Source of the DNA: Alloalcanivorax venustensis ISO4
GTDB lineage: Bacteria; Pseudomonadota; Gammaproteobacteria; Pseudomonadales; Alcanivoracaceae
DNA length: 64,000 nt
Direction of reading: 5' to 3'
Assembly (NCBI RefSeq): GCF_015356855.1
Contig: NZ_ARXR01000007.1
Span: forward strand, 105,331 to 169,330
A program made the position numbers and the translations under genes. The notes below the pieces were generated by a model. It made no database searches, was not told the DNA's origin, and was given only the letters and a program-made list of their open reading frames with translations. Of this stretch, positions 1 through 7,826 are shown piece after piece. Numbering within the stretch: position 1 is the first letter of the stretch; the number at the start of each line of letters is the position of its first letter.

Positions 1-1156
1 TCAGGGCATTGGCCAGGTCATAGAGGCGGGGCTGCAGTGGACGCAACGACGCCACCAGGGCCTCGGCGTCGGGCCGCGCCGGGTAATCGCGCAGCAGGTC
101 CAGGACCTGATGCTGTTTGAGCACGGCCCGCTGTGTCCGGGTGCCGCCGGCCACGGCCTCGCGGAGGGCGGCGCTTTCCGTCAGCTCCGCCCAGTACTCC
201 AGGAAACGTCCGCCGGGTATGGTCAGGTCACGGTGTTGGCGCAGGGCCTGCACCAGCGGTTGGGGGGCGCCGTCCACGGTCACCGGTTGCTCGCCGCTCA
301 GGCCGGTGGCGTCCAGCACGGCGGCGATCAGCTCCGGAGGGTTGTCGGCGAGCACGCCCACGGCGTCGCCCGGCGCCACCGCGAAATCCGGAGCCTCCAG
401 AGCCAATTCAAGATGGTGGATGGGGCTGGTCCTGTCGGGCGCGGTGAGACATTGGTTGACCAGGATTTCCGCTTCCAGCGGGCGCCGCTTGTCATAGACC
501 GGCCCGCGCTTCGTGGCGCTGGTTGAAGCGGCCGGGGCGGTGTTGGATTCGCGCTTGGGCAGCTTCTCGATCAGCCGGGCCAGCCATGCCTTCGCCGGGG
601 CTTCGAAATCCACATCGCATTCCTGGCGTTCCAGTAAGCGCTGGCCGCCCAGCGCCTCCAGGCGCGCGTCGAGCTGTCGGCCGGCGGTGCAGAAGTGCTC
701 GTAGGTGCTGTCCCCCAGGGCGAGCACCGCGAAGTGAAGCCCCTTCAGCCGGGGCGCGGTGGCGTCGTCCGCCAGTCCCTCGAAGAACGGTAATGCCGGT
801 TCCGGCGGGTCGCCGTCGCCATGGGTGGCGGTGATCACCACCAGGTGCTTGCGCTTAACCAGCTGCCGGGGGCGCACCCGGGCCAGGTCCTGGACCTCCG
901 CCGCCACACCGGCTTCACGGCATTGTTCGCTGAATCGCTCGGCCAGCTCCCGGCTGTTGTCGGTTTCCGTGCCGTAGGCGATCAGCAGCGCCGGAGCGTC
1001 CTCCGGCTTCTGGCCCAAGCGGGCGGTGTCGGTGTTCTGGCCGGCCAGGTAACCGCTCAGCCAGAGCGCCTGCTGGTCATCCAGCTCCTCCAGCAGCGTG
1101 TGGATTCGTCGCCATTGCGTTTCCGAAAAAGGCGGCGCCAGCGCGTGCGCGGTCAT
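1..1156 (-). CDS. cysJ: Sulfite reductase [NADPH] flavoprotein alpha-component, N-terminal part
   Basis: This gene runs off the left window edge; about 385 of roughly 600 residues are visible. The visible part has an N-terminal flavodoxin domain (ALLIAYGTETDNS near residue 55, then ATHGDGDPPE and LALGDSTYEHF, which bind FMN), followed by the start of the FAD/NADPH reductase half, ending near a degenerate RLYxxAxA FAD-binding motif. CysJ passes electrons from NADPH to the CysI haem subunit, which reduces sulfite to sulfide in the cytoplasm. I place the start at the ATG at 1156 because GGAG lies six bases upstream; an in-frame ATG at 1168 has no visible binding site. A LysR gene is divergent. 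A CysJ-like P450 reductase is the alternative; the N-terminal domain order favours CysJ. Confidence 0.85.
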   Translation of the reverse strand, partial: MTAHALAPPFSETQWRRIHTLLEELDDQQALWLSGYLAGQNTDTARLGQKPEDAPALLIAYGTETDNSRELAERFSEQCREAGVAAEVQDLARVRPRQLVKRKHLVVITATHGDGDPPEPALPFFEGLADDATAPRLKGLHFAVLALGDSTYEHFCTAGRQLDARLEALGGQRLLERQECDVDFEAPAKAWLARLIEKLPKRESNTAPAASTSATKRGPVYDKRRPLEAEILVNQCLTAPDRTSPIHHLELALEAPDFAVAPGDAVGVLADNPPELIAAVLDATGLSGEQPVTVDGAPQPLVQALRQHRDLTIPGGRFLEYWAELTESAALREAVAGGTRTQRAVLKQHQVLDLLRDYPARPDAEALVASLRPLQPRLYDLANAL

Positions 1157-1258
1157 CGCGGACTCCATCAATACCTGAAGCCGGCAGTATGAACGGCTGC
1201 ATGATCGCCGAATAATGAAATACAATGGGGCTTAACATTCAAAATATTGATATTAAGC

Positions 1259-2104
1259 ATGGATATCGAGCTGGCTCGCACCTTCCTGGAGATCGTCCGC
1301 TCCGGCAGCTTCATGGCCGCCGCCGAACGTCTGCACGTTACCCAGACCACCGTGACCGCGCGCGTCCACAACCTGGAGGGCCAGCTCGGCTGCCGCCTGT
1401 TCGTGCGAAACCGCAGTGGTGCCCGCCTGACCACCAATGGGGAGCAGTTCGCCACCCATGCCAGCCAGCTGGTTCGTACCTGGGACGCGGCCCGGCGTGC
1501 ATTGCCGTTGCCGGAGGGCGCCGGCCAGGTGCTCACCCTGGGGGGCGAAGTCAGCCTCTGGAATCCGTGGCTGTTGAACTGGTTGTCCGCTCTGCGCGAA
1601 GCCTGTCCGAACGTTGCGGTGCGCGCCGAAGTCGGCGAGCGCACCACCTTGCATGAAAAACTGGAGCAGAGCGTGCTGGACGCCGCCCTGGTTCATCAGC
1701 CTGATTACTGGCCCGGCATGCAAGTGGAACAGTTGATGGAGGAGAAGCTGATTCTGGTGCGTCGCGGTGCCGAGGAAGCGCCTTATGTCTATGTGGACTG
1801 GGGCGCGGATTTTCGCCGGCAGCATGACAGCGCCTGGCCGGAAAGAGCCCGAGCCGCGATCAATGTGGATCTGGGGCCGCTGGCGCTGCGCTATTTGTTG
1901 CGGCACGGCGGCAGCGGCTACTTTCGCACCAGGGTGGTTCAACCGTATCTGGAGAGCGGTGAACTGGAGCGGGTCCCCGCCGCGCCGGAATTCAGCTATC
2001 CGGTCTATCTGGTTTATGCACGGGAGCAGAACTCCGAGCTTACCGCTTCAGCCTTCGCAGCATTGCGCGCGTCGCTGATGGAACAGGATGAACCGCCGAA
2101 GTAG
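1259..2104 (+). CDS. LysR-family transcriptional regulator
   Basis: The 281-residue protein has the LysR layout: an N-terminal winged helix (residues 4-60, with SGSFMAAAERLHVTQ and TVTARVHNLE) and a shorter than usual C-terminal effector-binding domain. It is divergent from cysJ with about 100 bp between the two starts, the usual arrangement in which a LysR protein controls its neighbour and itself, so a role in sulfite reduction or a linked redox pathway is inferred. The ATG at 1259 begins MDIELARTFL, the normal LysR start; no strong ribosome binding site is visible. It is not CysB, which is longer and differs in sequence. The effector is unknown. Confidence 0.85.
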   Translation: MDIELARTFLEIVRSGSFMAAAERLHVTQTTVTARVHNLEGQLGCRLFVRNRSGARLTTNGEQFATHASQLVRTWDAARRALPLPEGAGQVLTLGGEVSLWNPWLLNWLSALREACPNVAVRAEVGERTTLHEKLEQSVLDAALVHQPDYWPGMQVEQLMEEKLILVRRGAEEAPYVYVDWGADFRRQHDSAWPERARAAINVDLGPLALRYLLRHGGSGYFRTRVVQPYLESGELERVPAAPEFSYPVYLVYAREQNSELTASAFAALRASLMEQDEPPK

Positions 2105-2139
2105 TGACGCTTCCGGATCCGCACCTGCCGTAAGCCGGC

Positions 2140-3036
2140 TTAAAAAAGCGGCTTTACGTCGAAATCGTCCGGGTTGACGATGCCCTCCAGGGCGCCAATC
2201 TGGTGGAAGTCCGCGGAGGTCAAAACGGTATCAATGGATGTGTCCTGAAACGCCAGATTTTTTGTGAGCTGCACTTTGTTCGGCATGCCTTTGCCGTCTA
2301 TATCCATGATCCAGGCCAGAAAGCCGCCGGAGAATTTACCTAGGCTCCCGATAGGGTAGAGCCCGTAATGTTGGATATATTCGACCACAATTCGGGGGTC
2401 ATAGACATCGGGCTGAGCGTGGATCCACCTGTACGCGTCCAAAGGCGGCCTTGGTGCCGCGCCGTTTCGCTCATGGGTCAGCTTGTTGACAGCCTTAATA
2501 ACGGATATCAACTTGGTCTGCTCCGACAACTCCGAGGCTATCTTGGCGGCGGGGTAACCACTCCCATCCAAACGCTCATTCGCGTTTTCAATGATGTCCC
2601 GGCAAGCCTTTCCAGGCTCCCAATTCAAGTCGGAGAGCTTCTTTAACAGGGTTTGAGAGTGCGTTCTGAGGATCGCTCTTTGCCTCGGGTTCATATTTAC
2701 TTTCAAAGAAGGCATCTGTCTGCCGATTAAAAGCGGCTTCCCCATGTTGTGGATCAAGGCGCCGATGACTGCTTCCCGGATCAGTGCCGAGTGTGGATCC
2801 CGCGCTATCAATATGTCCGCGAAAATGCCCGATGACTGTATCGCATGACGTACCCATTCGGGTTGCCCCCTCAAGAATGAGAGTGCATAGAGCAGCTGTT
2901 TCCGGTTGCTCTTCACGCAGTCGATTAATATATCACCACATTCGAACAGCGCGTCTTCGCTGAAGATGCCGCGGTTCTTTATGAACATCATGATGACTTT
3001 GAGCTGCTGAGCGACCTTTAACACTTCTGGAACCAT
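2140..3036 (-). CDS. Degenerate HD-GYP domain protein
   Basis: The 298-residue protein resembles an HD-GYP domain, the fold of cyclic-di-GMP phosphodiesterases. Conserved pieces are NERLDGSGYP (residues 153-162, family HHERxDGxGYP) and THSQTLLKKL. The catalytic HD pair is changed to IHNMGK (95-100), and the two histidines before the GYP glutamate are also missing, so metal-dependent hydrolysis is unlikely. It starts six bases downstream of the PilZ gene stop on the same strand, so the pair is probably one transcript. I infer a non-catalytic scaffold or c-di-GMP sensor, though a divergent HDOD-type regulator is possible. Confidence 0.7.
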   Translation of the reverse strand: MVPEVLKVAQQLKVIMMFIKNRGIFSEDALFECGDILIDCVKSNRKQLLYALSFLRGQPEWVRHAIQSSGIFADILIARDPHSALIREAVIGALIHNMGKPLLIGRQMPSLKVNMNPRQRAILRTHSQTLLKKLSDLNWEPGKACRDIIENANERLDGSGYPAAKIASELSEQTKLISVIKAVNKLTHERNGAAPRPPLDAYRWIHAQPDVYDPRIVVEYIQHYGLYPIGSLGKFSGGFLAWIMDIDGKGMPNKVQLTKNLAFQDTSIDTVLTSADFHQIGALEGIVNPDDFDVKPLF

Positions 3037-3042
3037 GGCGGG

Positions 3043-3861
3043 CTACCGGGACATTTTGGACTTCTCGCTTTTACTAATACTGGTGGCCGCGGCGACGGTT
3101 CTTTTTGCAATGAAAAGTTCCGAAGGTGTGACGTTCTCCTTCAGACCGGACCGGCTGGCGGCTTCCCGTTCGCACTCTGAGATATGTTGGAATATCTCTT
3201 TGCTCATGGTGCTGGACACGTCGATGAATTGAAGGCCGACCGCCGCACGTCCGAGGCTGCCGAATGGGCGTATATGGCGAACCCGCCCTTTCGAGAAAAG
3301 ATATTCGCCATTGGGGAAGGTGATGGCCAGGTCCGGCACTGTCTGCCCCACGTATAATGAAAGACTGTCTTCGATCGACATATCGGCCAGACAGCCGCCC
3401 GCGGAGAAGTTCCGAACCCTCGCCTCTATAGTCAGCTCGGCGTCGTAGGCGGAAATCGACACTCTGGCGTTCATGCCGAGTATGAACGGTATTCGCAATG
3501 CGCCGCGGCTTTCGGTCACGAACACGGACTCTGGAAGTTGGCACCGAATCAGGTATGTGTCGGCGTCCTTCTTGTGCACCTCCGCCGGAATCCGGTCAAA
3601 ACTGTGCACCTCTTTTTCGTGACCCTCGGGAGTGATTTTTGCTTCGATGTCGAACGAAAAATAACCATCACGAACGTAATGCGTCAGGTCTCTTCCGGCG
3701 GCGCTGACTTCCAGGAGAAGCAGTCCGATTTTTGTATCGAGCCCCGTTACCTCCGCCTTCAAGGAGTGGGCCAGGCGCTTGGAAAATAGAGTTATGTCGT
3801 GGTCGTGACTTACCAGGCGCTGGATCACGTTCGCGGTATGGTTGCCATTGGAATGTGACAT
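3043..3861 (-). CDS. PilZ domain protein (YcgR-like)
   Basis: The C-terminal half has the two elements of a c-di-GMP-binding PilZ domain: RGALR (an RxxxR motif near residue 120) and NFSAGG (D/NxSxxG near residue 150), followed by typical beta strands. The N-terminal half resembles the YcgR-N domain. Such proteins bind c-di-GMP and alter flagellar motor speed, surface polymer synthesis or motility. I take the ATG at 3861 (MSHSNG); the frame stays open to 3975, but that extension looks non-coding and neither start has a strong ribosome binding site. The gene lies just upstream of the degenerate HD-GYP gene, so two c-di-GMP-family proteins, one apparently catalytically dead, would be made together. 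Confidence 0.8.
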   Translation of the reverse strand: MSHSNGNHTANVIQRLVSHDHDITLFSKRLAHSLKAEVTGLDTKIGLLLLEVSAAGRDLTHYVRDGYFSFDIEAKITPEGHEKEVHSFDRIPAEVHKKDADTYLIRCQLPESVFVTESRGALRIPFILGMNARVSISAYDAELTIEARVRNFSAGGCLADMSIEDSLSLYVGQTVPDLAITFPNGEYLFSKGRVRHIRPFGSLGRAAVGLQFIDVSSTMSKEIFQHISECEREAASRSGLKENVTPSELFIAKRTVAAATSISKSEKSKMSR

Positions 3862-4103
3862 AGCTGCATACTCGTTCTTATACGCCAGTGTTGGTTTTAG
3901 GGCCCTTGCAGCCAGCGGATGTGCCGCATTGACGGTTAGTGTGAACATAGCGTGAAGGTAGCCTGAAAATCGCATTCTGAACAGTGGTTAGTACGAAAAA
4001 AGTACGAGCGTTCACGATGTCGCAATACCTTTGTGGCTCGCCACCGTTATTCCGATTCTTGAAATAGGCCCGTCGGCGCGGTGTCACTATGTCGTCGGGT
4101 TTC

Positions 4104-4132
4104 TCGACGGCCGACCTGCCCGCCTCTATACT
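4104..4132 (+). promoter_or_regulatory. Candidate sigma-70 promoter of the glycine riboswitch transcript
   Basis: TATACT at 4127-4132 matches a -10 box well, and TCGACG at 4104-4109, 17 bp upstream, is a fair -35. Transcription would begin near 4139, exactly where the riboswitch fold starts. Apart from this I see nothing between the PilZ start (3861) and 4100. Confidence 0.5.
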
Positions 4133-4138
4133 CCGCTC

Positions 4139-4316
4139 ATCCGCAGGAGAGAGGGCCGCGGGCCCCGCCGAAGGCGCAACCTCCCATAAACGCTCAGGCA
4201 CAGGTACTGCGGACACCATCCAACGCCGTCTGGAGAGAGGCTGCTCACGCAGTCCACCGAAGGGGCAAGCAGACCCGCTCTGTAAACTCTCAGGTAGCAG
4301 GACAGGGGGAGAGGCC
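4139..4316 (+). promoter_or_regulatory. Tandem glycine riboswitch
   Basis: Two consecutive glycine aptamers are visible. Aptamer 1 (about 4141-4212) has GCCGAAGGCGCAA and CGCTCAGGCACAGG; aptamer 2 (about 4229-4312) has GGAGAGAGGCTG, CACCGAAGGGGCAAGC, AAACTCTCAGGTA and GGACAGGGGGAGAGG. These are hallmark elements of the cooperative tandem class. The expression platform must lie in the short stretch before the AGGAG ribosome binding site at 4327-4331, so control of translation or of a short terminator is likely. It precedes a glycine-transporter-family gene, which fits a glycine-responsive switch. Confidence 0.93.
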
Positions 4317-4337
4317 AAGTAAACGCAGGAGTACTGT

Positions 4338-4955
4338 GTGCTGACCTCTGTCTATTTCATTGCCATCACCGCCGAAGCCATGTCCGGAGCCCTGGCCGCC
4401 GGACGCCGCAACATGGATCTGTTCGGGGTGGCCGTGATCGCCTTTCTCACCGCCCTGGGTGGCGGTACCGTTCGCGACATCCTGTTGGGCAACTTCCCGG
4501 TCACCTGGACCCAGCATCCCAGCTATATCTACATGACCCTCACCGGTGGCCTGGTCACCATTGCGATCGCCCGGTTCATGCGCCACTTGCGCCAGCTGTT
4601 TCTGGTTCTCGATGCCATCGGGCTGGTCGCTTTTACCATTATCGGCTGCAATGTCGCGCTGGAACTGGGTTATGAGCCCATCGTGGTGGTCATGTCGGGG
4701 ATCACCACCGGCATCTTCGGCGGGATCATCAGGGACATTATGTGCGGCCGGGTGCCCCAGGTGCTGCGCCGGGAAATCTACGCCTGTGTGTCTCTGGTGG
4801 TGGCCGTGCTGTACCTGTTCCTGCTGCGCCAGGGCGTGGGCGAGGGCGTGACGCAACTGGCCGCGTTCAGCGTCGGCCTGCTGCTGCGCATGGTGGCCAT
4901 CCGCTGGCGTGTCTCGCTGCCGGTGTTCCGTTATTCGCAGGCGCGCTGGGGTTAG
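4338..4955 (+). CDS. UPF0126/TRIC-type glycine transporter family protein (YicG/YadS-like)
   Basis: The 205-residue hydrophobic protein has six to seven membrane segments and two internal repeats, each with a GGGxxRDxxxG-x-P signature (GGGTVRDILLGNFP near residue 35, GGIIRDIMCGRVP near 130). This is the UPF0126 family (Pfam Gly_transporter), related in fold to TRIC cation channels, in the inner membrane. Translation starts at GTG 4338, supported by AGGAG six bases upstream. The tandem glycine riboswitch directly in front argues that the substrate is glycine; direction (uptake or efflux) cannot be told from sequence. It appears to be a single-gene transcript. Confidence 0.9.
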   Translation: MLTSVYFIAITAEAMSGALAAGRRNMDLFGVAVIAFLTALGGGTVRDILLGNFPVTWTQHPSYIYMTLTGGLVTIAIARFMRHLRQLFLVLDAIGLVAFTIIGCNVALELGYEPIVVVMSGITTGIFGGIIRDIMCGRVPQVLRREIYACVSLVVAVLYLFLLRQGVGEGVTQLAAFSVGLLLRMVAIRWRVSLPVFRYSQARWG

Positions 4956-5043
4956 GCTATGGATCAATCGTCCGGTGTAGTCCGTCCTGCTTGGGGTAAT
5001 AGCAGATGCCTTTGGGGAATAGATTAGAAGGTTAATAACGAGG

Positions 5044-5078
5044 CAAAAAAGCTGGGGCCAGCGTTAAAGGCTGGCCTC
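5044..5078 (-). terminator. Intrinsic terminator of the YecR-like lipoprotein gene
   Basis: Read on the minus strand, a 7-bp GGCCAGC/GCTGGCC stem (5056-5062 with 5070-5076) is followed after a few bases by a run of six T. It lies about 40 bp past the stop of the minus-strand lipoprotein gene. Confidence 0.6.
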
Positions 5079-5115
5079 ACTTGAAGGATGCAAAGCTGAT
5101 AGTGGATGCTTCAGT

Positions 5116-5427
5116 TTAATCCATGCATTGATAGGTCATGGTAACAAAGTATCTGGTGCATCCATACTGGTTCGACTGTTGGCATTGTTCGACAGCTCCT
5201 CCAAATGCGTCTGCATCATCATAACCCCAAGCTTGGCAGCGTTGTTGAGCTTTCCGCAAGGCTGCTTCCTCATCAACAGTTGGCTGTTCAAACGAGCCGT
5301 ACTCATAAGAGAGATGAACTGTGCCATCGGCTTTGCTGCCACCGGTCGGCTGAGGTACCTTTGTCACCGCACAGCCGGAAAAGAAAACGCTTAAAATTAC
5401 CGCTATGGATGCTGTTCTTAACAACAT
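5116..5427 (-). CDS. YecR-like lipoprotein
   Basis: The 103-residue protein has a signal peptide with lipobox (SVFFSGC, cysteine at about residue 19) and then a YecR-family domain with spaced cysteines (QRCQAW, EQCQQS, YGCTRY, YQCMD). In enterobacteria YecR is expressed with flagellar genes; its molecular role is unknown. I use ATG 5427 because a GGGGGG stretch lies about four bases upstream; the frame is open to 5496 but the extension would hide the signal peptide. The leader resembles that of the DUF726 gene at 16384. It has its own downstream terminator. Confidence 0.75.
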   Translation of the reverse strand: MLLRTASIAVILSVFFSGCAVTKVPQPTGGSKADGTVHLSYEYGSFEQPTVDEEAALRKAQQRCQAWGYDDADAFGGAVEQCQQSNQYGCTRYFVTMTYQCMD

Positions 5428-5636
5428 TAATCCCCCCTGTTGAGCTCTTATTGATTTTGAGCGGGAGAAGATGACACGAGAGTTGTCATAATTCAACGAC
5501 CTAAACAGGGTTGACTATTACAGAGAAGTTAACGGTAACTCATCCAGCTAATGCATCTCTCGGCTGTGCTCCCCCGTGCCGGTGGTCTACTCACTTTCGG
5601 GTGGAAAGCGGGTAGGAGGAGAGAATGCCAACTCCT

Positions 5637-6500
5637 CTATTCGCCGTAACCCGGTGCAATACTGAGGGTTTCCACTCCATATAGAGCTTGACTGTTCCTA
5701 AGCCATAGCTGATAAGCACTTCCTTTGAGTGTTCCTTTGGCGCTGCAGTCGACGTTCCATCTCCGGAGCACGTAACCTGCTACGGCAGCCCGCAGTCTCA
5801 CTCTCAACACGCCGTTATCCATGTTGAACTCATATTCGGTGGTCTCTGGATTGCTTAAATTGGGGTGTGGTTGAAGTTCAAGTTCCACAATCCGGTTCCA
5901 CTGAATGTCGTGATCTGGCATCTCCTCGGGTAAAACATTCGACTTCACAAAGAAAGGATTACTAATTCGAGCCAAAACGAAGTCGGTGAACCTCGCCCTA
6001 TCGCGATCATAAGCTCGGATATGCCACCGCAAACCGTTGTTCACAATCGCGAACGGTGCAATGTCTCTAACTTTGAAGCCGCTGGAGTGAGAACGATATT
6101 CAATAGAGATAACTCTCTGGAGGTTTATCGCCCTCGTGATAACCCCCAACAAGTTGGGTTCAATCTCGTTGAGCGTAGTTGGGAGTTCGCTTGGTATGAG
6201 GGCAGTGTCTTGTTCGGCAGAGGAAAACTGTCCACTAGAGAGCATGGATAGTGCTTCTATCGACTTGTGCTCAAACAGCGGAACGAAACGGTTGTCCGCT
6301 ATGTAGCTCTTCGTCGTTTGATCGAATTCCAGAGATTGCTTCCTCTCCGTTAAGTACCTCTCACGATAGTTAGACAGGTCCCGTGTAGCCGCCGCTACGG
6401 AAAGGGAAAACGTGTCAACCAAGTCCTGTCTCTTGACACGGCCCAGAAACATTAATCGGAAATCGATGAACGCCAAGCGATTAGACTGATAAGAGCTCAT
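5637..6500 (-). CDS. WYL-domain transcriptional regulator
   Basis: The 287-residue protein has an N-terminal winged-helix region (residues 1-60, with RQDLVDTFSLSVAAATRD) and a central WYL domain (VISIEYRSHSSG, IAPFAIVNNGLRWHIRAY), which in this family senses nucleic-acid or nucleotide ligands. I choose ATG 6500 (MSSYQSN) as the family-like start; no clear ribosome binding site is visible. It faces three small genes across about 125 bp that hold two near-identical palindromes (6570-6604), which I infer are its operators. The gene and its surroundings are clearly more A/T-rich than the core genes, suggesting acquisition by transfer. Confidence 0.85.
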   Translation of the reverse strand: MSSYQSNRLAFIDFRLMFLGRVKRQDLVDTFSLSVAAATRDLSNYRERYLTERKQSLEFDQTTKSYIADNRFVPLFEHKSIEALSMLSSGQFSSAEQDTALIPSELPTTLNEIEPNLLGVITRAINLQRVISIEYRSHSSGFKVRDIAPFAIVNNGLRWHIRAYDRDRARFTDFVLARISNPFFVKSNVLPEEMPDHDIQWNRIVELELQPHPNLSNPETTEYEFNMDNGVLRVRLRAAVAGYVLRRWNVDCSAKGTLKGSAYQLWLRNSQALYGVETLSIAPGYGE

Positions 6501-6569
6501 AGGCAAGTGTATACACTGAGTAGAAATATGTAGACTAGTATAGCATGACTCATTTTGGTTTGGTATAAA

Positions 6570-6604
6570 GATCATAATGATCGCACTATAAGATCATTAT
6601 GATT
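6570..6604. promoter_or_regulatory. Twin palindromic operators for the WYL regulator
   Basis: GATCATAATGATC (6570-6582) and GATCATTATGATT (6592-6604) are two copies of one palindrome with centres 22 bp apart, about two helical turns. A TATAAG -10-like box (6587-6592) sits between and into them. They lie between the WYL gene and the divergent small genes, so binding could repress both directions. Confidence 0.6.
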
Positions 6605-6625
6605 TCATAGGAATGAGGGAAAAAC

Positions 6626-6835
6626 ATGAGACGGTATAGCGGAAACATGAACGGGGAGCGTTATTGCGGCAATTCCCACAAGATGGAAGTCCACGATTTG
6701 GATGATGAAAACACCAATTGCCAGATCGACGAAATTATCCGGGCTGGGAATGACCGGCCGTTCAGCAATCTGGATAGTGCCCATCGCGCAGGACATGACA
6801 ACTGTGCATGGTGCCTGGGTGGCTCAACACGGTAA
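6626..6835 (+). CDS. Small hypothetical protein, 69 residues
   Basis: I do not recognise this protein. It is small, polar, and has one CAWC motif near the C-terminus (HDNCAWCLGG). Translation from ATG 6626 is supported by a GAGGG stretch about eight bases upstream. It is the first of three small genes transcribed away from the WYL regulator, directly behind the twin operators, so it is probably under that regulator. No signal peptide or membrane segment is seen. Confidence 0.45.
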   Translation: MRRYSGNMNGERYCGNSHKMEVHDLDDENTNCQIDEIIRAGNDRPFSNLDSAHRAGHDNCAWCLGGSTR

Positions 6836-6879
6836 CCGTGAAGGGCCTTTTAGTTCATTTGTAAGTAATGGAGATAATC

Positions 6880-7050
6880 GTGGCTACTAACCCCCCGAAA
6901 GGTGATGGTCACCGTAATGGCGCCGTACGTGACCGCTCCCAGACGCGTACTCCCTCAGGGCACTACGTCAAGCGGGACACGACCACTGGCCGATTTATGG
7001 ATCAGAAAGCGGACATGAACCCCTTCAAGGGCGTAAGAAAGGAGAAGTAA
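6880..7050 (+). CDS. Small conserved basic protein
   Basis: The 56-residue, highly charged protein begins VATNPPKGDGHRNG and ends in NPFKGVRKEK, with a SGHYVKRDTTTGRFMD core. I recall similar small proteins from many proteobacteria, but their function is not known to me. I pick GTG 6880 because GGAG lies six bases upstream; the ATG at 6868 overlaps that binding site. Its stop overlaps the start of the next gene (TAATG), so the two are translationally coupled. No membrane segment or known fold is apparent. Confidence 0.55.
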   Translation: MATNPPKGDGHRNGAVRDRSQTRTPSGHYVKRDTTTGRFMDQKADMNPFKGVRKEK

Positions 7051-7403
7051 TGGCTAATGGACCAGAGCACAAGGCAGCGGCGGCTATTAGCTGCCTTGTT
7101 GCTCTTTCAGCCGATACTGACCGTAATGACTTGGCCGAGATCTCGATTTCAACGTTTGCCGCGTACTGCATGGGACGTTTGCCAGATATTTTGGAGCCTG
7201 CAAACAATCCTCTTCATCGCCGTTTTTTCCACAGTATGGCGATGGGAGGGTTTGTGGCTTATGGCGGCTATAAAGCCTACCAATGGCGGCCAGATTCATG
7301 GCCTGAGAGGGCGATGAGGGCGGCCCTTGTTGCCGGTTCGATTGCTTACATATCGCATCTTGCACTTGATGCTTTTACGCCAAGAAGCTTGCCTTTAATG
7401 TAG
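7050..7403 (+). CDS. YdjM-like membrane-bound metal-dependent hydrolase family protein
   Basis: The 117-residue protein matches the LexA-regulated YdjM-type family: an N-terminal HKAAA segment, a central acidic-histidine stretch (GRLPDILEPANNPLHRRFFHS) and a C-terminal SHLALDAFTP motif, whose histidines and aspartates are thought to bind metal, with hydrophobic helices between. The family enzyme activity is unproven. AAGGAG precedes ATG 7050, and the start overlaps the stop of the small basic protein gene. It is the last gene before the island attachment repeat and belongs to the WYL-linked cluster. Confidence 0.7.
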   Translation: MANGPEHKAAAAISCLVALSADTDRNDLAEISISTFAAYCMGRLPDILEPANNPLHRRFFHSMAMGGFVAYGGYKAYQWRPDSWPERAMRAALVAGSIAYISHLALDAFTPRSLPLM

Positions 7404-7584
7404 AAACACTTTGGCAGGTAAGCTGGCTGTAGCTTAATCAGGGCATATCTCAAGGTCTATCGTAGATACAGCCGCTCTTAGCAATACCGTTACTGAGCCT
7501 GAAACTCCGATACTGACGTAGATGTGGCCCATGAATAGACATACTGAAGAGACGGACCTTCAAGTCTTGATTTACAAGGGAAGA
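7404..7584. other. Intergenic stretch left of the island boundary
   Basis: No gene, RNA or convincing terminator is visible. This is the chromosomal sequence that should have followed the tRNA-Ile2 gene before island insertion. It continues across the attachment repeat into 7610-7826, making a gene-free run of about 420 bases, of which the right part belongs to the island. Confidence 0.6.
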
Positions 7585-7609
7585 ATGGTGGGCCCAGCAG
7601 GACTTGAAC
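7585..7609. repeat. Island attachment site (distal att copy, tRNA 3' end)
   Basis: These 25 bases are identical and in the same orientation to 52127-52151, the 3' end of the tRNA-Ile2 gene including CCA and the T-arm. The match stops abruptly on both sides, so this is not a second tRNA but the remnant left when the island integrated into the tRNA 3' end. The distance between copies, about 44.5 kb, defines the island. Confidence 0.92.
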
Positions 7610-7660
7610 GCTATGTCTAAGTCTTTGAATCCAAAGGGCTAATTAATAGGTGATTCTTTT

Positions 7661-7695
7661 TATACCCGCATCCGTACCCATAAAGAAAGTGGGTC
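7661..7695. promoter_or_regulatory. Candidate integrase arm-type sites, left end
   Basis: ATACCCGCA (7662-7670) is identical to 52008-52016 next to the integrase, and TACCCAT follows at 7675-7681. Their position just inside the left att copy fits arm-type binding sites for the tyrosine recombinase. The rest of 7610-7826 shows nothing else. Confidence 0.45.
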
Positions 7696-7826
7696 AAACA
7701 TCCGCATTGGTTCAATGCCAAGAAGGCCGGCTTGGTTCCACTGGCCAGGCCTTGCAGACGCATGCGTGCAGTGCCGGTATGCTAGCCTTAATCGTTCACT
7801 AATCCAACAGCGGTGGGGGCCGTAAC

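Noticed and set aside
2125..2155. Terminator between the LysR and HD-GYP genes
   Set aside because: The GTAAGCCG/CGGCTTTAC pairing has a bulge and overlaps the HD-GYP coding end, and there is no clean T-run on either strand.
7585..7609. A second tRNA gene
   Set aside because: Only the 3' 25 bases match; anticodon and D-arm are absent. It is an attachment remnant.
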